A stretch of DNA of 64,000 nt, taken from positions 4,216,001 through 4,280,000 of the forward strand of contig JAVTVJ010000072.1 of assembly GCA_034509425.1 (NCBI GenBank), given 5' to 3'. Positions within the stretch are counted from its first letter, which is position 1; each line of letters starts with the position of its first letter. The notes beneath the pieces were generated by a model, which saw only the letters and a list, made by a program, of their open reading frames with translations, was not told the origin of the DNA and searched no databases. The DNA comes from Eopsaltria australis. Its lineage: Eukaryota > Chordata > Aves > Passeriformes > Petroicidae. Positions 15,501-27,500 of this stretch are shown here, piece after piece. Position numbers and translations under genes: made by a program.

Positions 15501-18500
15501 CTAAATGATTAATCATATATTTAGTTCTTTTAATCAGGAATGTAGAAAACCACTAAAAGGAAAAACATTCTGACACTCAGAATCTTTTGAAAACTTTTTT
15601 CTTTCAAAGCTCAGATTTTTTTATTATTAAGTATCTTCATTTTGACAGGTCTTTCTGTACATGTAAATCAGCATCATTGAGTGTTGAATTAGATGTTGGA
15701 ATAAATAGGATAGATTTAGTGTCATTATGGGTAATGAGACACACTCGCAATCAAGCTTGCTTCTTAGCAATGAATGTAATTTGAAGTAAAGCTGTACAGC
15801 TTCAAAGTGAAGGCCAGAGTCTCTTAAATCAGGATTATTTATATTTTTTCCTGTATTGTCTTTTAAGTTACTTGTCTTTAATATCCTGTGCTCTGTTTTA
15901 CTCTTGTTTAAGGAATGCACACATGCGTATGTGTGGTCATAGACAGACAAAGAATACACAGCATCATTTCTCTCTCTCAAGTCCTGCCTCTTCAATACTC
16001 AATGTGATTGATATGACTATAATATTGGATACAGAATAATATCCAATATGAGCACTGTATGGTTTGAAATGTGTCTCCTTAGAGCAGGTAGTACTAAAAA
16101 GATAAGAGAAGTAAAACTGGTGAGCATTAATTGTCATGGACCTCTCTTCTTCATGTGTTGACCTTGACATACATGCTGTCACAACAGTGACATCCTGGTG
16201 GCTGTGCTAACCCAAAAGGGACAAAAAGTCTGCGTTGTGTGTGGGTGGTGCACCACTAAGTAACCATGGCAAAGAGACTCAAACTCCTTCACCTGTATAC
16301 TTGAGGTTATGGGTGTTTGTCTTCTATCCCAATGGTGGAACCCAGGGCCGTGGGATTTGTTAAGCAACACTCTAATCTTTTTCTTTTTCTTTTTCTTTTT
16401 CTTTCTTTTTCTTTTTCTTTTTCTTTTTCTTTTTCTTTTTCTTTTTCTTTTTCTTTTTCTTTTTCTTTTTCTTTTTCTTTTTCTTTTTCTTTTTCTTTTT
16501 CTTTTTCTTTTTCTTTTTCTTTTTCCTTTTTCTTTTTCTTTTTTCTTTTTCTTGAAACAGGTCTGAAATGGATATACTCTCTGCTAGCTCTGAAGGTATT
16601 CTTATTGGATATTGTCCACAGCAAGATGCCCTGGATGAACTTTTAACGGGTTGGGAGCACCTTTATTATTACTGTACACTGCGTGGAATTCCAAAGCAGT
16701 ATATCCATAAGGTAACTATCCAAAACAGATTTTCAGGGGGACCTATTGCTAGGCTGGACTGTGGGGTTTATAGAACAATTATACCTTTTTTACATGAGAA
16801 ACTATCTAATATTTTATCTTAACGATTTTAGTAATAAGGTTTTTCATTACCACAATTTTATTTAAATAATGGGGATCTTTTTTTGTCTGTTATGCCAGTT
16901 CAAAACATAATAACATCACCGCAGATAGTAAAATAACATAATTGCAAATGAAATCTTGGGCACAAAAACCCTAAAGGAAATTAAATTTATGAGTGCTTCA
17001 ATGCCTTCACTATCACACTTAACTATGTGAGAACACCATGTTTTGAGTCTTGTACCTCTGAAAAACTCTTCTCTTCAGAGATACGATTTAACTCTGAAGG
17101 AACTTAAAATTGTTGAATGATTCTGTATAAATAAATAAAACACCTGGGTGTTGGGATAGGAGCTGTCAGCACTCTGCTGTCTTAAGCTTCACAAGTTGGG
17201 AGCAGTCTCTTAAATACACAAGGCCTGGGGTTGTCAAAGGAGACCAGGCCAAAGCCAGTCCAGAAAATGCTTTGAGAGCTTACTCGTACAGAAGTTGACA
17301 ATATCTGGGGATATCATTGGGAGCTCTTGGATTTACAGATACAGATGATCAACAGACTGAGCTCTTTTTTCTGTAATGAGGGAACCAGTCAGTCAATAGC
17401 AGAAATTAAGTACGAAACAGACACAGTGTAAAATGTGGTGGGTTTTCTGTATCAGCAGATAGAAGTTTATGACATGACCTGACTTGAGCTGCTCAGTTTT
17501 TTCTGCTTAATTGCATCTCTATTAACATGAGAGAACTGTTGTGTGACATGAAATTGGTATCTGTCAATTCCTGCTGTATAGATTGGTCCCAAGTAGTAGC
17601 TATTGCTCTAGCACTGCCCTCGTAACCTCCAGAATATTGCCTGTTGTTTTCTGTCCATTTTTCCAGAAGTAAAACTGCGTCAACTGAAATATCTTTTTCT
17701 TTTTCTATTACCCAACATTTTTCTGGCTGTTGCCTCAGGGTCTGATAAGTGGTTTGCAACCAGTTTCTTGACTGTGTGTGAGAGGGCTGCTTTCTTTTTC
17801 CTCAGCAGATAGGTGTTATTTCAGAAAAAAGTATGATTCCTATAAGGGACATTGAGTATTTGTCAGGACTGGCAATATTTTGAATTTTTACTGTCTTAAG
17901 CTGATCATTTGGATGTTTCTGGATGAGAGACTGGGAAAAATAAGTTATTCTTGCAAGTCTTTGCCCCTTGTCTTGGGCAGTATCCATTGTGCAGGACAAA
18001 GCCTGGATTTTTAACTGTTTTAAGAACACATTACTTGCAGACTGCTCAGAAATTATCATACAGTCTTTTGTTTGATTGTTTACCCTTCATAAATTATTTG
18101 TGTTAATTTTTAGTTCAGACTACTAGCAGACTACTGAAAACTTCCATATATTTCTCTGGATCCAAAGAAATGTATTAAAGGATGGTTGTTATTGCACTAA
18201 ACCCTCAACTATAATTACCTGTTTCCTCCATTAAGTGACACCTCCTCCACAACAGTTAGGGAAGAGTTCCTCAAGTGGTATGGTATGTCACATACACATC
18301 CCTCTTCAAATGGATGAAAATCATTCATTTAGATATGAGTTATGTTACTGTGGTGCACTGAAGGAAGACAAATGTTAACTTTTCTGGACCTCTGATGATC
18401 TAGGTATAGGTTTAGACTATTCTTTATAGTCAGCCTTCTGTGCCTTAGCATCACATTTGTGAAAGAGAGATCATTCTTCCTTTCAGTTGTCTTAATTTTT

Positions 18501-21500
18501 TGTCTGCATAGATTGCAGAGCAGACTTTGTTGCCGTATGCTTGCGATCAAGGCATCAAAGTGCCCCTACAAGTAATATTTAGCTGCTCTGGTTTGCCTCC
18601 ATCAAAAACTGAAATGCAGCTATCTCAGAGGAAAACAAATGTTTTTGTCAGTGGGCCCTCCCGACTGTGTGGTGCTGCTGTCAAGCTCTCATCAGCTGCT
18701 GTGCTTCAACTCAGAAATGGCTGGTGCCTGGAGAAAGTGAGCTTTTCAGCTGCCTATAAAGAAAATAAGGCTTTGGAATGCTTTAGAGGAGCAGCTGTAT
18801 GGAAACGTAAGCTGTTATTTTCTCATCATTCCCTCCTGCCTATGATACAGCACTCCAAGCCTGCCTCTGAATATTTACCAGTGACTAATTACACTAATAT
18901 GCACAGACACATATATTGTGAGAGTACATTGATTTGATGAGGAAAGAACTATACATTCATTTTGTTTTTTAAGAGATTGGGGAGCACGGAGGTGACTTAC
19001 AGGTTGTGCTGCTGCTGAAGTTGTCTATTGAAGCACTAACTTCAAGGACCAAATCCTTTGCTAGACAGATTTATCAGCAGCAGGAGTAAAGTGCCTGACA
19101 TAAAGTTGAGTGCACTTAATGTTCCAAAACAGTAATTAAATGAATGGGAAAGGAGGAGAAAAATGGGTCATTTACTATCAATGTTAAGCTTCACATGTAA
19201 TGTGAAGTTTTGTTATACTTCACAAAACTGCTGTGAAAATTTCTTTTTGCTGCAAAATTGGAAAAATTAGAGTAAAGCTTTTGGATTATTTAGAAAGATA
19301 CTGATTAAGCATAGTACTTTTAATTCTTATTTTTATTTCTTTAATAGATCTACTTCCTAGATCTCAATTTGTTCCAAAATACAGCACTCAGCTTGTTAAA
19401 AAATTAAAAATACTAGCACAGCATCAAATGGCATCCCTCATTAGCATTAAAACTTCTGTTGCAAATCTCAAAAGAAGGTTTATTGGGTTTTCTAAGGTAA
19501 CTTTTTGGAATGTCAGTATGCTTTCTCTTTTCATTTACTCTCCAGGAAGATTTTTGCTCTGATTCTAGAATTTCAATTATTTCCTTGCATATTATATTCT
19601 ATGGATGGTGGAAATGGAAATCTGTAAATTCATTTATTCTTTGTATGTTTACCTTTTTTTGGACCCCAAGCAGGACTAGTGTAAATAGATTTTGAGATTT
19701 TAGGATAAGAAATTTTGCTCCCCAGAAACTTGACCATGGGTATACACTTTCCAAATGTAAAAATTCTAGCAATTCTGAGTTTACTTGGAAGCCAAATAAA
19801 CACTCTTTTGTGTAGAATTGATGAATGATTGCTGTTTAGGATGTTCAAACTACACTGCATCAACTTAGAACCTGACACTTTGAATTACTGCTTTGGACCC
19901 TTTTCAGATGACTCTAGAATTCAATCCATGTTTATTATCATTTATACTGGATATGATACACGTTTTCAGCATTGGGTCAGGTTTGCTTTAAAAAAATAGC
20001 AAGAAATTATGCATTGCATTTAGTGTGTCAGAAATGATGAAAATGAATACCCTGTTGGATAGAGCCTTTCAATTCAAGATAGACATGTTATGATGGTTCC
20101 GGTCTTTGAATAGATTGAGTCTTCACTGACTCCAAGTTTTTCTGGAAGACACACTGACTAAAAGTCCTTAGCACCACTTAATTTTTTACTTGAATATTAG
20201 GGGTAATTTTTAAAGGGAGTGGAAAGCCATAGGCATTAGTTGTTACAGTATTACTGCTTTTCAGTGGAATGGATGTAGCTCTAAGTTCCCTGGTGGGTGG
20301 AGGACACCTATGCCTATTTTGACCTTTACTCCCACAGATACTGTCATGTGTGCAGAAAGTTGAGCTGCCTTACAGCCTCTTCTGGAATGAATGTTGTCTT
20401 TAGCAACCCCACAAAATATTGGGGGATTTTGTTTAGATGTTACAGATTGAAGGGCTCATTCCAATGCCTGTTCTAAAGCTGGGTGAACTAGCCCAAATTA
20501 ATTTGGGGAAAAATCTTTTGCTAAATATATTAGAATTGATGAGAAAAAAAGTAAATAGTTTTAAGAAACATTGGAAAACAGGGAAATAGTTAGCTGACAG
20601 ATGTGAAGTCTGCTGTAATTTTGACAGCTGGTGTGGGGAGGAAGGAAGGAAAGAGTTTAAATGCATTATTAAAGCCATAAATAGACATTAAATGTTTTCA
20701 TAGTTCAAGTGTGCTTGCAATGTATATATTTGCATGTAACTCTGTATCTTTTGATTTGGCCTCAACCTTACCAACTTGCTAAATAAATTGACATATTTCC
20801 TCACTTTTTGCTGCTGAAGGTCATTGAAACATTATTGAAATGGAGCATCCTGGTGAATATTACAAGGAGGCAAAGAAGGTGATTGTGTATATGTCTCACA
20901 TTCACTTCAGGAAGGAAACCATTAGAGCCATAATTCTCTGGCATAAATGTGTGTATCTGTAGCTGAAGATTGATCACATGTTCAATTCTGAATGTCATTT
21001 TAAGTAGTTTAAGATGGATTTTTGTATTTATTTTACAATGTACTATGCTACAAACCAATGGCTATACAGACAAATGAAGGTTTAATGGAGATATTCAGGC
21101 TCCTCTACAATATAGCTAATATGTAATATATACCTAATATGTAATATTTCTAATTTCATTCAAATTACTATTTTGTTGTTGTTTAGGTATTATTGATGAA
21201 GCTGAGACATTACTGGAAATCTCATGATATACATTAAAGAAAAGAGAAAAAGTTTTGGGGTCATTTCTTGGAAGAAGATTGAGCCCTATATTCTTATATT
21301 TGCTGAACCATAGTCTGCAGTGCTCTTTTGAAATGTAAGAGTTGATGAGGGTAACAGGAATAGGAGACTTTTTTAGGTGCAGCTGGGAAATATTTAGGAA
21401 TTCTGCCTTTATGTTGCTGATGTGATTCAGCTCCAAATCAATTCTAATTTGTTATGTTTTGCACCGAAGGAGCATATCTAGATATCAGAACAGATTTTGT

Positions 21501-24500
21501 TGTGCACTGTGATGATCTGCAAGGTTTATCTTGGAAGCTCTCCACATTTAAAGCAGCAGCAAAGTGGGCTCTATTAAATGATTCCCACCCGTCTCTTTCT
21601 ACTTGTTTGCCTTTTAAACCTTGCCTTGAAAAATTTTATAGCAGGAGGCTTGCCAGGCTTTATCTCCTTGTATGAAACAGGAGATGGTGTATTCATGCTG
21701 AATGCTTGAGTACACACCAGAGAGAAAATTCTATGTGTAGAATTACAAACCTTGCAAAGTCAGTTCTTTTTAATGTTGCTCCCTAGAAAAAGCTTTATGT
21801 TCTTACCTGACACATGATTGAGTCTCCTTGGGGGCTAAAGACTACAAGAAGACCCATCTAACTTGAATGATTACTTTCTTCTCTCTCTGGCACTATTCCT
21901 TGGCCTTCTAAATTCTTCCCCATGCAGCTTTCATTGTCTCTTTAAAAAAAGGCATTTTGCAGACTTTAGATGACACTTCAAAGCAGTCTTAGAAAGAGTG
22001 GTTTTAGTCATAGCTAAAGGATAGTTTTGACTGCATTTCAGCTGTGATTCATAGTCCTCTCTTGCTTATTGTTTTAATAACTCTTGAGGCTTATTGTAGT
22101 TTAAAATGTATGTTTGGTGTAAACACGGGACTGAATATTTTTTCACTTTCTGGTCTTAAATTCTTATCAGCTTTTCTGTGTAATTTGTGTGATTGTTGGT
22201 GGATGTGTAGGAGGATAATCCTGTACTCACTAACATTCCTGCATTCCCAGTGGTAGCAGTCAAGTCAGTTTTGTAGACAGGATAAGCTGTCTACCATAGC
22301 TTTAGAGGACTTCACTTTGTGTGTTGCTTTGGTGCATAATGAAATTTATATTTGCAAGTGAATAAAACCACAAAACAAAACAAAGCTCAGATATCTTATC
22401 TTAGAATGTAGCTTAGCTGATTAACCATTTTTAAAGCCACAACTATAATCTCTAATTGAAAGTAAATTACTGTGAATTAACTTTGATATAGCAGAAGCCT
22501 TGAATTTTCAGTATAATATTACCTGTAGCTAGTTTAACAGTTGTCATGGTGTTTTTTTTAAAAAACCTCTCTGCATCTAATGTATACAGAGCAATATTTC
22601 TGAAGTGTGGCTTTTGTATGAGAACATGCACTGCTGTCAGGTTATACATCCAGGTGCCCCAAACACAAATGACTGTGGGTACCAGTCCAAGGACAATTGC
22701 TAGAATACTGTAATTTCTCACCACTGCAGTATTGTTCCTGCTTACAGATAACTTGCTTTCAGAGATGTCTCTTACTTTTATAAGTATCACTTGAAAAATC
22801 TTGATAAAAGGGTCATGAATATCCTGATCATTTCCAAAGGTGTTTGCATAAAACTCTCCTATAGAAAGCATTATTATGCTTGTGGCAGTTTGTCTATGAT
22901 GGATAGTGAATATTAATTCACAGTATTGTTTATTGATTTTTTTCTATTGCATTTTCAAGTTAATTGGAGACTGTCCATCTGATATGATTAAGCCTTACAG
23001 TCCTTCCTTGCTTTTTGCTGAAGGTAATGCAGAGGAAGCAAAGCAAATGAACCATACTTAGAGGGCTGCTCTGGCAGCTAATGTTGGGCAGTAAGAGCAC
23101 CATTGCAATTCCTTGTTTTGCAAGAATCTTCCAGCTGTCTACAGGTAGAAAACATGCTTGCTCTCTTACAAAGTTGATCACTCCTTGCTGATACAGCCCC
23201 CAGCAGTCTACACCAAACACCTGCTGCTTTGCAGGGTGTGTTTGGCAGTAGCAACTAGAAAAGCTGCTGCTGTGTCCCTCATGGTTTTGAGCAGTATCTC
23301 CTTGGACAGTCCAGCAGTAGTAGCTGATAGAGATGGATTAAGATTATTGCCACTTTTAATATTCTCTAGCACCAGTATTTTAGGGAGCCTTGTAGGTCAG
23401 GACTGTCTCTGACAGGGTAAAAAAGAAAGGCCATGGGGGACTGCATGAGCGCTATCTCCAGCTGTGCTCACACGCCTTCCCAGCTTGCTCAGATCATACA
23501 TTCTTGTTTAAGCAATTAAAAGCAATCCAGCTAAGGTCAATTTACCCCTCTCAGTTATTACAAAGATATATTAATTTAATCCTGTTACCTTTTATCTTTA
23601 AGAAACTCTAGATCCACGACTGTGACTTGCTTTTCTGACATTTTCATCTTTTTTTGTGGCTAATGGAGAATTTTTTCACTTGAATTTTCAGTTACTCAGG
23701 TATTTGATCAAATAAATAGTGAAGAATAAGTTGAAATGAGAGATGTTTTAGATCATTGACCCATGGACACAAACGGAATACAAATGACTGTGCTAAGCAG
23801 TGACAAAGTCAGATTTCTATATGAAGAATCCTTTCCATTTTTGAAGAACTAAAGGGCCCCGGAGCAGATTTTTGTCAGTGTTTGAGATTAGAACATAATG
23901 ATATTCAGCAAGTGTGGGTAAATAAGGAAACAACATGTACATTTTCTTAACATGCATGGACAGAATGTTCTTTCAGTCTGTGCACAAATGCTGCCTAATC
24001 TGGCTCATCTTTGTTGGCCTTCAAATTTGCAAACCACAGGTTGCAGAGGACCTTGTTAACCGGTTACACCTCAAAGCCCATGCTGACAAACTGGTGAGGA
24101 CCTACAGTGCTGGCACAAAGAGGAAGCTCTCTACTGCTGTGGCTTTGGTTGGTAAACCCCAAATACTTTTACTGGTGAGTAAATGTAATACTATGCTTAT
24201 GAAAAATGGGCTACTTTGAATTTTGTTGTCTTGTATATTGCTCTAAAGAAAATCAGGTAGTTTCCTGATCAGTCAGGGAGTAATTGATACACAAATGCAC
24301 AACTGTCCTTTTCGTTCTGCTGTATGAATGGCTTTAATTTTATTCTCCAGTGCTCACAAAAATAGAAAGTGAAATTGTTTCTTTTTTCCGATTTTTTTTC
24401 TTCCTTGGAGTAATTGGGTGAGCAGAAAGAATAAAAGCCCTCAACACAAATACAATTGTAGTATTCCATGGTCCAAATACATGTTTAATTGACCCGTGTT

Positions 24501-27500
24501 TTTCAGGATACTCCTAATTCTTGCTAGGTTGTATTTTTCATAAATCTGGCTGCTTCTTACATTTTGTTGCATTCACACATCACACAATCAAGTAATACTT
24601 ATGAATTATATTAATTTGAATTACATATCCTGGGTTGTTTTGGTTCTTGCCTACTACTGCCCATTTAGGCCTGACACTGGCCACTCCAGGGTAAACGATG
24701 CCTTTTGTGTTGAAGATTGGAGAGCTACAAAGCTTTGAGAACTGCATCATTACAACACTACACACTCTTTCATCCTGTTGCCTATTGTTTCATTACAGAA
24801 TATTGAGCACCACTTTCTTAAAACTTGGCTGGGAAGAGCTATACCAGTTCAATAGTGCAATAAACCTTTCAAAACAGTCAGGGGTAGGAAAGCTACTCCT
24901 CAGAGCTGAGAGGGAAACAGGGATTTCAGGAAGACATTTCTGGCTAAGCTGAACCAGATAAAATTGACGTTGTCTGGGGTTTGTGTTTCAGAAGATTAGA
25001 TATATTTTGCTGCTTCTAACTGCCTACCATTGCCTCATTTCTAAGCTGAAATATTTTATTTGTATTTTATGCTTTAACTGATCCTGGTTCACCAAGTAAA
25101 AGGAGGAGATAATATTAAATCAGTGCTTTTTCCTGATCTTAGGAAATGCTCCAACTGGATTTGAATGTTTTTATGATGGTGTACTACTGCAAGTTTCCAT
25201 TTCAGCCTACTTCTTGCTGCAGGGCACAGACTGTTGCATATAGAATGAAAAGAGGAAAGAAAGATACCTAAACATGTCAAATTCTTTAAAACATTTGATG
25301 GCTTTAGAAAGCTAGCACATTTTAAAGGGGTTTTTCAGTATTTTAAAATGAGGGTTTTTTTATTATTAATTTGTCTGAAAGCAAAGACACCAATACAAAC
25401 TACTAAATTTGCTTCTAAATTGCATCCAGGATCATAGCTATTAATTTGAGCAACATTGTTGGTTGCTTTATGTTTATTGCTTTTTATGTTTTCTTTGCTA
25501 GCAATCCACAGATAATGGGAGATGGAACTGAATTTTTTAACCTCTGACACTGGTAGTGAAGCACTAAAATTAGCTTCAAACTGGATGTTTTGTTTGCTTT
25601 GTTTCTTGAAAACTTTGCTTCCAGGTTTCAGCTGGAATTCCATGCTGAAAATACTCTGGCCAAGGCCATACCTCTCTAACAGGTGCTGACAGAACTCCTG
25701 GAATTCCACTGGATAAAAAGCAACTGGAAGAATTTCCTTCCTAGTTTTGTTGTGACAGAGACTGGATTTGTCAGTCAGATATAATTCCTTTTGTTTCCAT
25801 TAGTGGATGAAGTAAAATTTTGATTTAGTGAGGAAAGGAGGAATAGATAGGAAGGGGAAATTTTGACGCAGCACATGTTTCTCCATGAAAGCCATCCGAG
25901 TGGGAAATGGGTTTGCCAGTTGGTTTGCACTAGCTGAGTTAATGTTATTTAATCCTGTGAATTCTCTCCACTGTGGGTGAAAATTCCTCATAAAAGGGCT
26001 GTGGGAGTAACTGGTACAGGATGTCAAATCCAAACATCTTATCAAACACCTGGATATGGGATGGGCCGTGTAGACATCTGGGAGCTGCAGGATTTTTCCA
26101 GTTGTTTGTGCTCATGGCAGATGTGTATGCAGGTCAGAAACAGTCACCAAACCCTTCCAGAAACTACTTGCAAGTCTCTCTTGTCAAAAAGAGCATATTT
26201 ATATAATGAAACAGATATAATAAAGATCTATAACTATGCATATATAATATATAAAAATTATATATATAAGAATTTATAAATACACATAGATTATATTTAA
26301 ACATTATTTATGTGTATATACTTCTTTACTAAAATGTGCCTTCCATAAATTTAGACATTAAACTGTATGTGTTAAAGCATAACATTGATCAGGGTGTCAC
26401 TTAAGTGACCTTCTGAAAATGTAACACTTAAAGAGAAAAATATATGATTTTATTGTGAATTGTGTTAATTCTTCATGCTGGGCAGAAGCTGTGGTATGAT
26501 TTTCCATGTTGTTGTGTCGTTTTCATTTTTCCTGTAGGATGAGCCCAGCTCTGGGATGGATCCCTGCTCTAAACGCTACCTTTGGAAAGCTATCCTGAAG
26601 GAAGTTCAGGATGGTTGTGCAGCTGTGCTGACATCCCACAGGTAAGACCCTTATCCCAGCAGTCAGCATGTTTCTGTACTGCAGAGGAGTATGTTCTGAA
26701 GATATGCTCACTCTGTTGTGAAATACAGAGTAAATCTCGAAATGTTATGGTAATTCCTTCCTATCCATGTAAAAGGAACCTGTTTAAATCCCAAATATGT
26801 TTCATATTTAATTTTTAAATAATAGATTGTTGCTCAAGGGGCTGCAGGCACAGCAAAGATGATGTAATTTATTCTTTTTCTACGATATTCCTATTCAGTG
26901 TTGTAGTGTCTCTTCTTGCTTGGAACATCATGTTACTTTTTTGTATCTGGCTACCTTAAAAATCCTTACAAAGGGAGGTATGAGTGAAAAACCTTCTGAC
27001 TTTATTAAGTTTCTGCTTTGCATCAGTGTATGAAAAGAGTAAGCCATTGCATCCTGAAGATGGATGTGTCAGCTATTCTCTTATGCACTACTGGAAATGG
27101 TAGGAGAGACCCCATCCTCTTAGAAGAGTTCATCTACATTAAATATCTTGTCAGCTCTCTGATATGGTCACTGGTATATTGCTTTAATGGAGGAAACATC
27201 AATAATTTTTTGTAGCATCTATAGTGAAATGAAATAAATTAATGTTATCTTAGATAATTTATATATAGCATGTGTAATTATATATAAACTTTCTTTAAAT
27301 AAGAGAGATCATGAAAACATGCCTAGAGAAGACAAAATTCAAAAATCAAAACAGCAATGAAACATTTGGCCAAATGAGATTTGAAGTTTAAATTAATTAA
27401 TAAAGGAATGTGACCAAATTTCCTCCAAAGTTTTCTCTTTTCAAATTTTTTTTAGATGTTCTTAAAATGTATTTGTTGTCCCAGTCCATTATTGATGGAA

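Larger units (their letters stand above)
6496..16560 (+). other. Intron 4 of window (10.1 kb)
   Basis: This large GT-AG intron contains a CR1 fragment (9231-9465), a 37 bp tandem duplication (9679-9752), a run of ten C at 10807-10816, a 10 bp stem inverted repeat (16022-16049) and, at its 3' end, the CTTTTT hexanucleotide tract. The open frames seen on both strands carry no recognisable domain. Confidence 0.8.

Noticed and set aside
16307..16646. Open frames encoding Lys-Glu or Leu-Phe / Ser-Phe repeats on both strands
   Set aside because: They are translations of the CTTTTT hexanucleotide tract; one plus-strand frame only runs into the true exon 5 by passing through its acceptor.
18527..18937. 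136-codon plus-strand open frame in intron 5
   Set aside because: It lies in a locally GC-richer patch, overlaps nothing conserved that I recognise, and shows no domain or splice context.
26210..26330. TATA-rich stretch as a promoter
   Set aside because: It is low-complexity AT DNA inside an intron, with no start site or CpG context.
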